This document shows, piece after piece, positions 36,920 through 46,446 of a stretch of 64,000 nt of DNA. The translations under genes were made by a program, and so were the position numbers. Each line of letters starts with the position of its first letter. The first letter of the stretch is position 1. Below the pieces are notes generated by a model. The model was not told the DNA's origin. It made no database searches and saw only the letters and a list, made by a program, of their open reading frames with translations. This DNA comes from Streptomyces lavendulae subsp. lavendulae (GTDB taxonomy: Bacteria; Actinomycetota; Actinomycetes; Streptomycetales; Streptomycetaceae), in the NCBI RefSeq assembly GCF_002803845.1, contig NZ_CP024985.1:2108001-2172000 (forward strand), given 5' to 3'.

Positions 36920-37780
36920 TCAGATCGCCGGCCCGGCCGCGTTCGCCTTCAGGACCGCCGCGGTCGCCGCTCCCCAGCTGCCGTGGCGCCGGGTGAGCGC
37001 GGACAGCCAGCGCTCCAGTCCGAAGGCGACGCAGCTGGTGAACGCCGGTCCCCCGCCGGAGGCGAGGGGGATGTCGCACCGGTCGCCGAAGAAGTTGCGG
37101 TGGGTGTTGACGGAGGCGATCGCGAGGTCCTCGTACAGGAACTCGTGCTTGACCGGGGTCAGGCGCTGCAGGACGGCCTTGGAACTGCCCTTGTCGAAGA
37201 ACGGGTCGCAGGCGGCCTCGCGGCGCAGCGGCAGGTCCAGGGCCTCGGCGAAGGAGTTGATCCGCGCGGTGAAGGAGGCCAGGTGCGCCTCGGCGTGTTC
37301 CCGGGTGCCGATGGCGACGATCTCCCGCATCCGGAAGCCGAGCTGGCGGCGCAGGCCTTCGTAGCGCTCCTCCTTGCGGAAGCACCAGCCGACCACGGTG
37401 ACGAGTTCGTCGTCGGCGGCCGGGCGGCCCTGGTGGTCGATGTAGACGGCGTAGCAGGATGCCGAGGGGAGTCCGAGGGCGGCGGGCTCCAGCGCGTCGC
37501 ACGGGAAGCAGCCGGTGTCGGTACAGAACTCGCTGCTCTCCCGGACCTCCAGGTTCAGCGGGGCCGCGACGACGGCCTGGTGGGGGAAGTTGTCGTAGTA
37601 GTCGAGCCGGGCCAGGTCGGCGGCCGGAAGCAGCGGGGGCATGGTCATCGGACGGGCGCCCGCGCGCACGCCCCAGTGCTCGAAGGTGTCGTCGAGCAGT
37701 CTCAGCAGGGCGGTTCCCTCGGGGCCCAGGGACGGCAGGCCCTTCGTGTCCCGGGCACTCGCGGTGGTCGTGACGGTCAT
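36920..37780 (-). CDS. Amino acid:[carrier protein] ligase (SerRS-like, no tRNA domain)
   Basis: Protein of 286 residues resembling only the class II catalytic core of atypical seryl-tRNA synthetase. RESSEFCTDTGCFPC, motif 2 GWCFRKEERYEGL then MREIVAIG, and the zinc-type ASGGGPAFTSCVAFGLERWLSAL motif 3 are visible. The long N-terminal tRNA-binding arm is missing. This matches the known amino acid:[carrier protein] ligases, which load small amino acids such as Gly or Ala on a phosphopantetheinylated carrier. The PPTase/ACP frame follows immediately. Substrate identity is not readable here. Confidence 0.85.
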   Translation of the reverse strand: MTVTTTASARDTKGLPSLGPEGTALLRLLDDTFEHWGVRAGARPMTMPPLLPAADLARLDYYDNFPHQAVVAAPLNLEVRESSEFCTDTGCFPCDALEPAALGLPSASCYAVYIDHQGRPAADDELVTVVGWCFRKEERYEGLRRQLGFRMREIVAIGTREHAEAHLASFTARINSFAEALDLPLRREAACDPFFDKGSSKAVLQRLTPVKHEFLYEDLAIASVNTHRNFFGDRCDIPLASGGGPAFTSCVAFGLERWLSALTRRHGSWGAATAAVLKANAAGPAI

Positions 37781-37813
37781 GGGGGGTCACCTCTCGGACG
37801 GCGGTCGGCCCTC

Positions 37814-38707
37814 TCAGACGACGGGCAGGACGTCGTCCGAGAAGATCCCGGTCTTCAGGAAGAAGCCGAGGGGTTTGCGGATGGTCTTGCGCTCGAAGGG
37901 GCGGCGGCGTTCGTCGGCGACGAGCGCGTTGCGCAGGCCCAGCGGGTCGGCGATGCCGGCGTCGCGGTAGACGTGGGGGTTGTAGAGGGAGTTGACGCTG
38001 TAGACCACGTACCGCTTGAGGTAGGCCTCGACCTCGGCGATCCGGGCGGCGGGGACGGCCTCGCACATCCGGGTGAAGAGCAGGGACACCAGTTCGCGGC
38101 CGAAGGCGATGTGCCGGGACTCGTCCTGGTGGTGGATGCGGTTGACCTCGCGGATGGTGTGGCACAGCGATTCGTCGCGCGCCATCCGGGTGTTGTAGTG
38201 GTCGACGAGTTCCTCGAAGAAGAGGATGCGGGCGAAGACGAGGAAGTTCTCGACCTCCGGCTCCCAGGCGGAGTCGGCGCGCAGGGCGGTGGAGCCGTAG
38301 ATCTTGTCGCCGTAGCGTCGGCAGAACTCGGCGAAGAACCACATGTGCTCGTTCTCCTCACCGATGAAGTGGTGGAAGAAGTCGGAGGGGACTTCGAAGC
38401 CGGGCATGTGGATCCGGCCGACCACCTCGATGAGCAGTTCGCGGATGCCGTGCACGTTGAGGCTGTAGAAGTTGATGCTCTCCCACTTGGAGAGGCGCTG
38501 GAGGGTGTCCTCCCCGAGCTCGTCGTAGAACGGGGTCCCGTAGACGGTGAGCAGCTCGGGGGTCATCCACATCCGGCCCTCTTCGAGCTTCTCGGGCCAC
38601 TGGAACTGCTGGTAGGGGTTGTAGTACTCCTCGATGGAGCGGGAGCTCAGCCGCTCCAGGACCTCCAGGAACCGGTCGGTGACCGGCAGGGGGGCGCTGA
38701 CGCCCAT
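37814..38707 (-). CDS. AurF-like diiron N-oxygenase
   Basis: Protein of 297 residues with ferritin-like diiron ligands: IGEENEHMWFF (Glu118, His121), FFEELVDHYN and HHQDESRHIAFG. These fit the AurF/CmlI family, which oxidises amines to hydroxylamine, nitroso or nitro. CmlI works on a carrier-bound aminoacyl substrate, which suits the adjacent ligase and ACP. The pathway is thus predicted to N-oxygenate a carrier-bound amino acid (inference). Start ATG follows GAGGAG. It lies 33 bp upstream of the ligase gene. Confidence 0.85.
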   Translation of the reverse strand: MGVSAPLPVTDRFLEVLERLSSRSIEEYYNPYQQFQWPEKLEEGRMWMTPELLTVYGTPFYDELGEDTLQRLSKWESINFYSLNVHGIRELLIEVVGRIHMPGFEVPSDFFHHFIGEENEHMWFFAEFCRRYGDKIYGSTALRADSAWEPEVENFLVFARILFFEELVDHYNTRMARDESLCHTIREVNRIHHQDESRHIAFGRELVSLLFTRMCEAVPAARIAEVEAYLKRYVVYSVNSLYNPHVYRDAGIADPLGLRNALVADERRRPFERKTIRKPLGFFLKTGIFSDDVLPVV

Positions 38708-38770
38708 GGTGACTCTCCTCGGTGTGGTGGTGGGGCGGGGCGCCGGGCCCCCGGGGCGGCCGCGGGTCCC

Positions 38771-39817
38771 CTACGGCCGGACCTCGTAGACCGCGTTGAC
38801 GGGGGTCTCGGTGGCGCGGCGCCAGCGGGTGAATCCGGCCTCTTCGGCGATGGCCCGGAAGGCCTGCTCGCCGGAGTGGTTGCCGAGGGCGTGGGGGCCG
38901 CGCTGGGCGACGGCGACGGGCAGGCACATCACGGCGGACAGGGCCATGAACATGCGGGCGGCGGGGGTCTGGGTGTCGATGTCGGCGGGCGACACGTTCG
39001 ACTCGACGAGCATCCAGGTGCCGTCCGCGTCCAGGGACTTGTGGACGTGCCGGGCGGCGGCGACCGGGTCGCCCATGTCGTGCAGGGCGTTGAAGAAGGT
39101 GACGAGGTCGTAGCCGGAGCCGGGGTAGTCGTCGGCGGCGGCGACCTCGAAGACGACGCGGTCGGAGAGTCCGGCCTCCTCGGCGAGGCGGCGGGCGAGG
39201 GAGATGGCCTCTTCGGAGTAGTCGAAGCCGTGGACGGTCGCCCGCGGGAAGGCCTTCGCGATCAGCAGGGTGGTGTGGCCGACGCCGCAGCCCACGTCGG
39301 CGACGGTGCCGCCGGCGGCGAGCCGGTCGGTGACCCCGGTGAGGGCGGGCAGCCAGTCGGGGACGAGCCTGTGCTCGTAGGTGGGCTGGAAGAAGCTGCC
39401 CATGCCGGTGTCCAGGGCCGGGTCGTGCTCGGCCCAGCCCACGCCCTCGCCGCTGCGGTAGGCGTCGACGAGCAGGTCCTCGGTGGCGTAGAGCGCCTTG
39501 AGGGCGGTGAAGAACCCGGCGGCGTAGGTGACGGCGTCCGGGTCGGCGAGGACGGAGGCGTGGTCGGCGGGCAGCGCGTACGCGTCCGTCTCCGGGTCGC
39601 GCTCGACGTACCCGGCGCTCAGCTGGGCGTGCAGCCACTCCTCGGCGTAGCGGGGGTGGACGCCGGCGCGGGCGGCGAGGGCGGCCGGGGTGAGCGGGCC
39701 GGTCCCGGCGAGGGCCCGGTAGAGGCCGAGGCGTTCGCCGAGGGCGACGGTGAGGCCGCGGACGGCGGCGCCGGCGTCGCCGATGACGCGCTGGTGGAAG
39801 TCGTGGGTGCCGGTCAT
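38771..39817 (-). CDS. SAM-dependent methyltransferase with winged-helix dimerisation domain
   Basis: Protein of 348 residues. The N-terminal about 90 residues are a winged-helix dimerisation domain as in small-molecule O/N-methyltransferases (LYRALAGTGPLTPAALAARAG). The Rossmann domain follows with TVADVGCGVGHTTLL, HGFDYSEEAI and FFNALHDMGDP. The start overlaps the previous gene's stop (ATGA). It is one of two adjacent methyltransferases that justify the SAM-recycling genes downstream. Confidence 0.88.
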   Translation of the reverse strand: MTGTHDFHQRVIGDAGAAVRGLTVALGERLGLYRALAGTGPLTPAALAARAGVHPRYAEEWLHAQLSAGYVERDPETDAYALPADHASVLADPDAVTYAAGFFTALKALYATEDLLVDAYRSGEGVGWAEHDPALDTGMGSFFQPTYEHRLVPDWLPALTGVTDRLAAGGTVADVGCGVGHTTLLIAKAFPRATVHGFDYSEEAISLARRLAEEAGLSDRVVFEVAAADDYPGSGYDLVTFFNALHDMGDPVAAARHVHKSLDADGTWMLVESNVSPADIDTQTPAARMFMALSAVMCLPVAVAQRGPHALGNHSGEQAFRAIAEEAGFTRWRRATETPVNAVYEVRP

Positions 39818-40653
39818 GCCGCTCTCACCTCTGCGGTCGGGAGGTCACAGGTGAACAGGAAGGAACGGGGCACGCGCGGGACGGCGCGCGCGGGGACGGG
39901 GTAGGGCCAGCGGCCGAAGTCGGCGCCCGCCTCGCCCGGCTGGCGGACCTCCCGTACGTCCCAGCCGCATTCGGCGAGGAGCTGCTCGGGGGTCTCGGTG
40001 CCGAACAGCCACGGGTTCCCGTCCTCCTTGAGGCAGTTCAGGAAGGGCCGGGACAGCGGGTTGTCCAGCGCGGACCTGCTGATGACGTCGCCGAGCAGGA
40101 CGGAGCCGGGCGCGGAGTGTCCGGCGAGGGTGGTGATCAGGTGGCGTACGGCCTGCTCGGGAAGGAAGAAGAGGAGTCCCTCGACGACCCACAGGACCGG
40201 CTCCTCGCGGCGCCATCCGGCGTCCTGGAGCGGGCCCGTCCAGTCCTGGGTGAGGTCGACGGGGACGGTGACGCGGGTGCGTCCGGCCGGGTCCGGTTCC
40301 CCGGCGAGCATCTGCGCCTTGGCCTCCAGGAGGGCGGGGCGGTCGAGTTCGTAGACGGTGACGCCGTCGGGCCAGGGGAGCCGGTAGAAGCGGGTGTCCA
40401 TGCCGGCGGCGAGGAACACGACCTGGCGGATGCCGTGGTCCTCGACGGCGCGGACGATCGCCCGGTCGAGGTAGGTGGTGCGGATGGCGAGGAACGGCAC
40501 GGTTCCGGCGCCGGCGTAGCGCTCCAGCAGTTCGAAGCCGATGCCGTCGGCGACGGTGCGCGCGTACGGATCGGCGAACAGCCGGTCCTCGCGGTCGGTC
40601 TCCAGGGCCCGCGCTGCGGCGGTCCACTGGGCGGTGCGGGATACGGCCTCCAC
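39814..40653 (-). CDS. LCM-family (PF04072) class I methyltransferase
   Basis: Protein of 279 residues. TAQWTAAARALETDREDRLFADPYA and VVFLAAGMDTRFYRLPWP mark the leucine-carboxyl-methyltransferase-like family that is abundant in actinomycetes. VYELDRPALLEAKAQML and VVEGLLFFLPEQAV are further matches. Members methylate carboxyl or hydroxyl groups of small molecules. GTG start after GAAGGGAGACC. It is translationally coupled to the downstream methyltransferase gene. Confidence 0.9.
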   Translation of the reverse strand: MEAVSRTAQWTAAARALETDREDRLFADPYARTVADGIGFELLERYAGAGTVPFLAIRTTYLDRAIVRAVEDHGIRQVVFLAAGMDTRFYRLPWPDGVTVYELDRPALLEAKAQMLAGEPDPAGRTRVTVPVDLTQDWTGPLQDAGWRREEPVLWVVEGLLFFLPEQAVRHLITTLAGHSAPGSVLLGDVISRSALDNPLSRPFLNCLKEDGNPWLFGTETPEQLLAECGWDVREVRQPGEAGADFGRWPYPVPARAVPRVPRSFLFTCDLPTAEVRAA

Positions 40654-40693
40654 GGGAGGTCTCCCTTCACTTCGGTGGACGGGTGGGGGTGGT

Positions 40694-41209
40694 TCAGGCC
40701 GGCGTGCGGACGCGGACGACGGGGTCCTGGGCCGCGCACGTCGACGCGGGGTGCGCGGCGTCGGACTCGGCGGGCCGCCGCTGGAAGATGCTGTGCAGGA
40801 TCATGCTGAAGACGACGTTCCCGTCGGCGTCCACCAGCGTGCACTTGGGCTGGACGACGCCGGTGGACGGATTGAACGGCGAGGGGCGGGACCCGAGGAC
40901 CTCGACGCGCGCCGTGAGGACGTCCCCGGGGCGCACGGGCCGCAGGTAGCGGATCTCGTCGACGCCCGGGGAGCCGGTACAGGCGCTGTAGGCGAGCAGT
41001 CCGTCGACGTAGCGCCGCATGAACATCGAGGCGCTGTGCCAGCCGCTGGCGATCAGGCCGCCGAACGGCGACTGCGCGGCGAGGTCCGGGTCCGTGTGGA
41101 AGGGCTGCGGGTCGAAGCGCCTGCCGAAGTCCAGCACCTCCTCCGCCGTGACGGTGACGGTCCCCAGCTCGTGGACGTCACCGGTCCGGAAGTCCTCGAA
41201 GTAGCGCAT
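40694..41209 (-). CDS. MaoC-like hotdog-fold protein
   Basis: Protein of 171 residues with the (R)-hydratase motif FDPQPFHTDPDLA and FGGLIASGWHSASMFMRRYVD. In true hydratases Asp and His in this motif are catalytic, and both are present. C-terminal RPVRPGDVLTARVEVLG matches MaoC proteins. It could hydrate or dehydrate a carrier-bound intermediate or act as a thioesterase-like helper. First gene behind a near-consensus promoter; ATG 41209 preferred over the adjacent GTG. Confidence 0.85.
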   Translation of the reverse strand: MRYFEDFRTGDVHELGTVTVTAEEVLDFGRRFDPQPFHTDPDLAAQSPFGGLIASGWHSASMFMRRYVDGLLAYSACTGSPGVDEIRYLRPVRPGDVLTARVEVLGSRPSPFNPSTGVVQPKCTLVDADGNVVFSMILHSIFQRRPAESDAAHPASTCAAQDPVVRVRTPA

Positions 41210-41254
41210 CACGCGCCCCCCTTGACGTAGAGGAGTGTTTCTCTGGCGTGAACC

Positions 41255-41284
41255 AATCTACGAATCTGTCGATTATTTTGTCAA
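41255..41284 (-). promoter_or_regulatory. Near-consensus vegetative promoter for the MaoC-to-MDMPI operon
   Basis: On the minus strand TTGACA (41279-41284), 18 bp, then TAGATT (41255-41260), 46 bp before the MaoC start. The -35 box lies within the last codons of the upstream PLP-enzyme gene. The region is unusually AT-rich, with repeated AATCT/GATT elements that could be an operator. Confidence 0.75.
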
Positions 41285-42463
41285 CCCAAAAGAAGACCGC
41301 AGTGCCTGTTCTGTGTCGCGCCACAGGTCCTCGGGATCCTCGATGCCCACCGACATCCGCACGAGCCCCGCGCCGATGCCCGCCCGCGCCAACGCCCCCT
41401 CGTCCAGCTCCCGGTGGGAAGTCGAGGCCGGATGCGTCACGAGCGTCTCCACCCCGCCCAGGGAGAGGGCGAGCCGGGCCACCCGGACCCCCTCGACGAA
41501 GGCCCGGCCGGCCTCCCGGCCGCCGTCCAATTCGAAGGAGAGGAGCCCGCCGCCGCCGGAGAGCACCGTGCGGGCACGGGCGTGGGAGGGGTGCGTTCCC
41601 AGCCACGGCCAGTGGACGGCCGTCACGGCCGGATGGCGGGCCAGCCGCTCCGCGAGCAGGCCCGCGTTGGCGCAGTGCGCGCGCATCCGCAGGGGCAGCG
41701 TGGCGATCCCGCGCAGCGTCAGCCAGGCGGCGAACGGGTCGGCGCTCGCGCCGAGTTCGACCGTGCGCGACCACACCTCGCGGCGCAGGGAGTCGTCGGC
41801 GAAGACGGCCGCGCCGCCGATCACGTCGGAGTGCCCGGCGAGGTACTTGGTGGTGGAGTGCAGCACGATGTCGGCGCCGAGCTCGATCGGGCGGCACAGG
41901 ACGGGCGAGGCCAGCGAGTTGTCCACGGCGCCGATGACACCGCGGCGCCGGGCCGCCGCCAGCAGTCCGGGCAGGTCCGGCACCTGGGCGGTGGGGTTGG
42001 CGATGGTCTCCAGCAGGAGCAGCCGGGTGCGCGGCCCGGCGAGGGCCTCGAACTCCCCCACGTCGTCACCGCCGATGTGGGCGACCTCGATCCCGTAGCG
42101 CTCGGCGAGGTCGGTCAGCGCCGCGTACGTCCCTCCGTAGAGGCAGCGCTGCGCGATCACCCGGTCGCCGGGGCGGAGCAGTGCGAGCAGGACGCCGCTG
42201 ATGGCGCCCATGCCGGAGGCGAAGGCGAGGGCGCCGGCCCCGCCCTCCAGGTCGGCGAGGGTCCGCTCCAGGGTGCGTACGGTCGGATTGCCGCGGCGGC
42301 CGTAGACGTACGGGCCGTCGGGTCCGGCCATGGCGGCGGCCAGTTCTCCGGCGGAGTCGAAGGCGAAGGCGGAGGACTGCACGAGCGGCACGGACAGCGG
42401 GCGGCTCGTGGGGGCGGGCGGTTCGTGGGCCACGTGCACGGCCCGGGTGCGGATGTCCTTCAT
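41273..42463 (-). CDS. Cys/Met-metabolism PLP enzyme (cystathionine gamma-synthase / methionine gamma-lyase family)
   Basis: Protein of 396 residues. The PLP lysine is in HSTTKYLAGHSDVIGG, with YVYGRRGNPTVRTLE and LETIANPTAQVPDL as family motifs. GLVRMSVGIEDPEDLW closes the protein. The family includes cystathionine synthase and lyase and methionine gamma-lyase, which cannot be told apart by eye. Beside metK, metH and sahH it could feed or drain the homocysteine/methionine pool, or make a sulfur building block. A terminator lies just upstream, so it starts its own transcript. Confidence 0.87.
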   Translation of the reverse strand: MKDIRTRAVHVAHEPPAPTSRPLSVPLVQSSAFAFDSAGELAAAMAGPDGPYVYGRRGNPTVRTLERTLADLEGGAGALAFASGMGAISGVLLALLRPGDRVIAQRCLYGGTYAALTDLAERYGIEVAHIGGDDVGEFEALAGPRTRLLLLETIANPTAQVPDLPGLLAAARRRGVIGAVDNSLASPVLCRPIELGADIVLHSTTKYLAGHSDVIGGAAVFADDSLRREVWSRTVELGASADPFAAWLTLRGIATLPLRMRAHCANAGLLAERLARHPAVTAVHWPWLGTHPSHARARTVLSGGGGLLSFELDGGREAGRAFVEGVRVARLALSLGGVETLVTHPASTSHRELDEGALARAGIGAGLVRMSVGIEDPEDLWRDTEQALRSSFGLTK

Positions 42464-42506
42464 CGGGTTCTCCCTGTCGTTCGTCGTCGTGCTGGTCCGG
42501 ATGCGG

Positions 42507-42550
42507 AAAAGGGGTCGCCCGACGTCCGGGAAGGACGTCGGGCGACCCCT
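42507..42550 (-). terminator. Rho-independent terminator of the MFS exporter gene
   Basis: Perfect 18-bp stem (42510-42527 with 42533-42550), 5-nt loop, then TTTT on the minus strand. It isolates the MFS gene from the PLP-enzyme gene that follows. Confidence 0.92.
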
Positions 42551-42576
42551 GGGTGCACGCGGGGCGGCCCCGTGCG

Positions 42577-44022
42577 TCACACCCCTGCCGTCTCGCCGCG
42601 CGGCGCCGGGGCGTCGGCGGCCGGGGCTGCGGCAGCGGCGGACCTGTCGCTCTTCATCGCGAGGAACGTGATCACCGCACCGGCGGCCGCGATGACGGCG
42701 GCGCCGAGGAAGGCGGCGCTGAAGCCGTCGGTGAGGGCGGGCAGGTCGCCCAGCTGACCGGCGCCCTGGGTGGTGGCGAGGGCGGTCAGGGCGGCGAGGC
42801 CGAGGGCGGAGCCCACGTTGTAGGTGGTGTTGACGATGCCGGAGGCCAGGCCGGCCTGCTCCTGCGGGGCGCCGGACATCGCGGCCATCATCGCCGGGAT
42901 GTAGGCGAGCGCCATGCCGAGCGCGGCGACGAGCGAGGCGGGCAGGACGTCGACGAGGAAGGTGCCGGTCGGCTCGACCGCGGAGAGCCAGACCAGGCCG
43001 GCGGCGAGGACCAGCAGGCCGCCCGCGATCAGCGGCTTGGCGCCGAAGCGGCCCATGAGGCGGGCGGTGATCGCCGTCATGAAGATCATCAGCAGGATGG
43101 TCATGGGGAGCAGGGCCGCGCCGGAGGCGAAGGCGCCGTAGTCCAGGACCTGCTGGAGGTACAGATTGAGGAAGTACCACATCGGGATCCAGGCGGCGCC
43201 GAGCAGCGTCATCGCCAGGTTGGCGGAGCCGAGCCGCGGGATCCGCCACACGCCGAGCGGCATGAGGGGCTCACGGACGGTCTTCTGGATCACGAAGAAC
43301 AGGGCGAGCAGGACGACGGCGCCGATCAGTTCCAGCACGGTGGCGGTGGCACCCCAGCCGGCCTCGGGCGCCCGGACGACGGCGAAGACGGCGAGCGCGA
43401 GCCCGGCGGTGACGGCGACGGCCCCCAGGACGTCCACGGAACCGCGGCGGGCCTGGACGGCGGGCAGCAGCCTGGTGGCGGCGAGGGTCGCGAGGCCGAT
43501 CGGCACGTAGACGATGAAGACCCAGGGCCAGCTCATCCACTCGGTGAACACGCCGCCGAGGAACACGCCCGCGGTGCCGCCGGCGGGCGCGGCGGCGCCG
43601 TAGAGGGCCATCGCCTTGCCCAGTTCCTTCGGGTTGTGCCCGAAGAGCATCATCAGCAGGGTCATGGCGGACGGCGCGATCAGCGCACCGCCGACGCCCT
43701 GCACGGCCCGGCCGGCGATCTCGACGGCCGCGCTCTGCGCGGCGGCGGCCAGCACCGATCCGACGACCATGGTGACCCATCCGGCGGCGAACACCCGACG
43801 GGCGCCGAACAGGTCGGAGAGCCGCCCGCCGAGCAGGAGTAACCCGCCGAAGACGATCACATAGGCGTTGAAGACCCACTGGAGCTCGCCCTGCGAGAAG
43901 CCGAGGTCCTTCTGCATCTCGGGGAGCGCGACTCCGATGATGGACGTGTCCATGATCACCATGAACTGCGCGGCGGCAAGCACGCCAAGTGCCCACCAGC
44001 GCCGGGGATTGACGGTTGACAT
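42577..44022 (-). CDS. MFS exporter, 14-span (DHA2) type, with CsoR-type boxes upstream
   Basis: Protein of 481 residues, about 14 spans. AAQFMVIMDTSIIGVALPEM, then motif A GGRLSDLFGARRVF and motif C AAPAGGTAGVFLGGV, are typical of drug/metabolite antiporters. Start ATG 44022. It is transcribed alone, ended by the terminator at 42507-42550. Two palindromes of CsoR type lie 24-75 bp upstream, so expression may respond to Cu(I) or another CsoR-family signal. It probably exports the product of the adjacent minus-strand pathway. Confidence 0.9.
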   Translation of the reverse strand: MSTVNPRRWWALGVLAAAQFMVIMDTSIIGVALPEMQKDLGFSQGELQWVFNAYVIVFGGLLLLGGRLSDLFGARRVFAAGWVTMVVGSVLAAAAQSAAVEIAGRAVQGVGGALIAPSAMTLLMMLFGHNPKELGKAMALYGAAAPAGGTAGVFLGGVFTEWMSWPWVFIVYVPIGLATLAATRLLPAVQARRGSVDVLGAVAVTAGLALAVFAVVRAPEAGWGATATVLELIGAVVLLALFFVIQKTVREPLMPLGVWRIPRLGSANLAMTLLGAAWIPMWYFLNLYLQQVLDYGAFASGAALLPMTILLMIFMTAITARLMGRFGAKPLIAGGLLVLAAGLVWLSAVEPTGTFLVDVLPASLVAALGMALAYIPAMMAAMSGAPQEQAGLASGIVNTTYNVGSALGLAALTALATTQGAGQLGDLPALTDGFSAAFLGAAVIAAAGAVITFLAMKSDRSAAAAAPAADAPAPRGETAGV

Positions 44023-44045
44023 TGCCCTGACCCTCCTCTGCCGTA

Positions 44046-44096
44046 TACCCCTGGGGGGTACCTTCGCGTAGCAACGTAGCATACCCATGGGGGGTA
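44046..44096 (-). promoter_or_regulatory. Two tandem CsoR-type operator boxes
   Basis: TACCCCTGGGGGGTA (44046-44060) and TACCCATGGGGGGTA (44082-44096) agree at 14 of 15 positions and are centred 36 bp apart. The pattern TACCC-N-GGGTA is what copper-sensing CsoR proteins bind in streptomycetes. They sit directly upstream of the MFS start on the minus strand. Confidence 0.75.
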
Positions 44097-44176
44097 TGTA
44101 AGGGAGAGTTCGGGGCGGCCCCGGACAGCCCGCGGACCCCCGTCGGCCGGGCCGGCGGGGGTCCTGGGGCGGGGGG

Positions 44177-46234
44177 TCAGCGGGGGGCCGGGGCGAGGCC
44201 CGCGGGGCGGGTGGTGAACGTGCCGCGGCCCTGGGTGCGGCCGCGCAGGCGCGACGCGTAGCCGAAGAGTTCGGCCAGCGGCACCGTCGCCGTGATCACC
44301 GCGGTGCCCGACCCGGTCGTGGAGCCGGACACCCGGCCGCGGCGGGCCGCGAGGTCGCCCAGCACTCCCCCGACGGCGTCCTCCGGCAGGGTCACCATGA
44401 CCTCCACGACGGGCTCCAGCAGTTCGAGCGTGCTCGCCCGCAGGGCCTCGCGCAGGGCGAAGCGGCCCGCCGCCCGGAACGCCATCTCCGAGGAGTCCTT
44501 GGAGTGGGTCGCCCCGTCCGTGAGGACCACCCGCAGCCCCGTCACCGGATGCCCGCCGAGCGGCCCCTCGGCCAGGGCGTCACGGCAGCCCGCCTCCACG
44601 GCGCGCGCGTACTCCTGGGGGACCCGGCCGCCGACGACCGTCGAACGGAACTCGAAGCCCGGCTCCTCCCACGGCTCGACATCGATGACGACGTGCGCGA
44701 ACTGGCCCGCGCCACCGTCCTGTTTGACGTGCCGGTGGACGAAACCGCGCACCCCGCCCACCACCGTCTCCCGGTACGAGACCTGCGGACGGCCGACCTC
44801 CACCTCCACCCCCGAGCCCCGGCGGATCTTCTCCACCGCGACCTCCAGGTGGAGTTCGCCCATGCCCGACAGCACCGTCTGACCGGTCTCCGCGTCCGTC
44901 CGCACGACCAGCGAGGGGTCCTCCTCGACGAGCCGCGCCAGCGCGGACGCGAGCCGGCCGGTGTCGGTGCCCCGGCGCGCCTCGACCGCCACCGACACCA
45001 CCGGTTCCGCCACCGAGGGCGGTTCCAGCAGCAGCGGCGCCCCGGGCGCGCACAGGGTCGTGCCCGCGCCGGCGGTCTTGAGCCCGATCACGGCGACGAT
45101 GTCACCGGCGCTCGCCTCCTCCCGTTCCTCGTGCCGGTCGGCCTGCACGCGCAGGATCCGGCCGACGCGTTCCGTGCGGCCCGACGCCGGGTCGCGCACC
45201 GCATCGCCCTTGCGGAGGGTGCCCGCGTAGACCCGCAGGTAGGTGAGGCGTCCGGTCGCGGTCGCCGTCACCTTGAAGGCGAGCGCCACGACGGGCGCCG
45301 CCGGGTCGCAGGCGCGCTCCAGCTCGCTGCCGTCCGGTGCCGTGCCGCGCACCGGTGGCATGTCGGACGGCGCCGGCAGGTAGTCCCGTACGGCGTCCAG
45401 CAGCGGCTCGATCCCGCGGTTGCGGTACGCCGAACCGCACAGCACCACCACGGCCTCCCGCGCGAGGGTCAGCTCGCGCAGGGCCCGCGCCAGGGTCTCC
45501 CCGGTCAGCGCCGAGGCCGCGCAGAACTCCTCCAGGGCCTCCGGGTGGAGTTCCGCGACCGCCTCCTCCAGGATCCGGCGGCGCCGCACGGCCTCCTCGC
45601 GCAGCGGCTCGGGGACCGGCTCGACGGTGTACCCGGTATCGCCCGGGCGCCAGAGCAGCGCACGCATCCGCAGCAGGTCGACGACGCCGGTGAAGACGTC
45701 CTCGCGGCCGACGGGCAGCTGGACGACCAGGGGTACGGCCCCCAGCCGGTCGCGGATCGAGGCGACGGCCGTGTCGAGGTCGGCGCCCGCCCGGTCCAGC
45801 TTGTTGACGAACGCGATCCGCGGGACGCCGTGCCGGTCGGCCTGCCGCCACACCGACTCGCTCTGCGGTTCGACGCCCGCGACGGCGTCGAACACCGCGA
45901 CGGCCCCGTCCAGCACCCGCAGGGAACGCTCGACCTCGTCGGCGAAGTCGACGTGCCCGGGGGTGTCGATCAGGTTGACGCGGTGACCGCCCCAGGTACA
46001 GCTGACGGCCGCTGCGAAGATGGTGATGCCCCGGTCGCGCTCCTGGGCGTCGAAGTCGGTGACGGTCGTGCCCTCGTGGACCTCGCCCCGCTTGTGGATG
46101 GCGCCGGTCGCGAACAGGATCCGCTCGGTGAGGGTGGTCTTGCCCGCGTCGACGTGGGCGAGGATCCCCAGGTTGCGGACGGTGTCGAGGGCGCCGGGGG
46201 CGGGGGTGCGGGTGTGGGAACGGACGGTGCGCAT
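44177..46234 (-). CDS. Elongation factor G paralogue (EF-G2 / ribosome-protection-like GTPase)
   Basis: Translational GTPase of 685 residues. G motifs [17 protein letters not shown] and NKLDRAG are intact, followed by EF-G domains II to V. The sequence has diverged from housekeeping EF-G, with an N-terminal [11 protein letters not shown] extension and [15 protein letters not shown] in domain IV. Such paralogues include OtrA/Tet-type protection proteins and EF-G2. Beside a biosynthetic locus it may protect the ribosome from a product or act under stress. A leader frame lies 210 bp upstream. Confidence 0.87.
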   Translation of the reverse strand: MRTVRSHTRTPAPGALDTVRNLGILAHVDAGKTTLTERILFATGAIHKRGEVHEGTTVTDFDAQERDRGITIFAAAVSCTWGGHRVNLIDTPGHVDFADEVERSLRVLDGAVAVFDAVAGVEPQSESVWRQADRHGVPRIAFVNKLDRAGADLDTAVASIRDRLGAVPLVVQLPVGREDVFTGVVDLLRMRALLWRPGDTGYTVEPVPEPLREEAVRRRRILEEAVAELHPEALEEFCAASALTGETLARALRELTLAREAVVVLCGSAYRNRGIEPLLDAVRDYLPAPSDMPPVRGTAPDGSELERACDPAAPVVALAFKVTATATGRLTYLRVYAGTLRKGDAVRDPASGRTERVGRILRVQADRHEEREEASAGDIVAVIGLKTAGAGTTLCAPGAPLLLEPPSVAEPVVSVAVEARRGTDTGRLASALARLVEEDPSLVVRTDAETGQTVLSGMGELHLEVAVEKIRRGSGVEVEVGRPQVSYRETVVGGVRGFVHRHVKQDGGAGQFAHVVIDVEPWEEPGFEFRSTVVGGRVPQEYARAVEAGCRDALAEGPLGGHPVTGLRVVLTDGATHSKDSSEMAFRAAGRFALREALRASTLELLEPVVEVMVTLPEDAVGGVLGDLAARRGRVSGSTTGSGTAVITATVPLAELFGYASRLRGRTQGRGTFTTRPAGLAPAPR

Positions 46235-46446
46235 GGCCCGTGGCCTTTCGGATGCGTGAAGAGGTCGTGCGGGGGCTGCGCGATTGCCCGGCGCGGGGGT
46301 CCGCAGGCCCGCGGCCCCGCGCACCGGTCCGGACGCCGCCCGGCGGCCCGGAAGGGCACGCGGCGGAGCGGGACGGAGCAGGGCGGGGCGGGGCGGAACG
46401 GGGACCGAAGACGCGTCAGGGGCGTACGGTGACGGCCGCGCAGCCG

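Noticed and set aside
41248..41937. 229-codon plus-strand frame over the PLP-enzyme gene
   Set aside because: Arg/Pro/Ala-rich shadow with no motif; the minus strand has an intact PLP-lysine motif and family layout.
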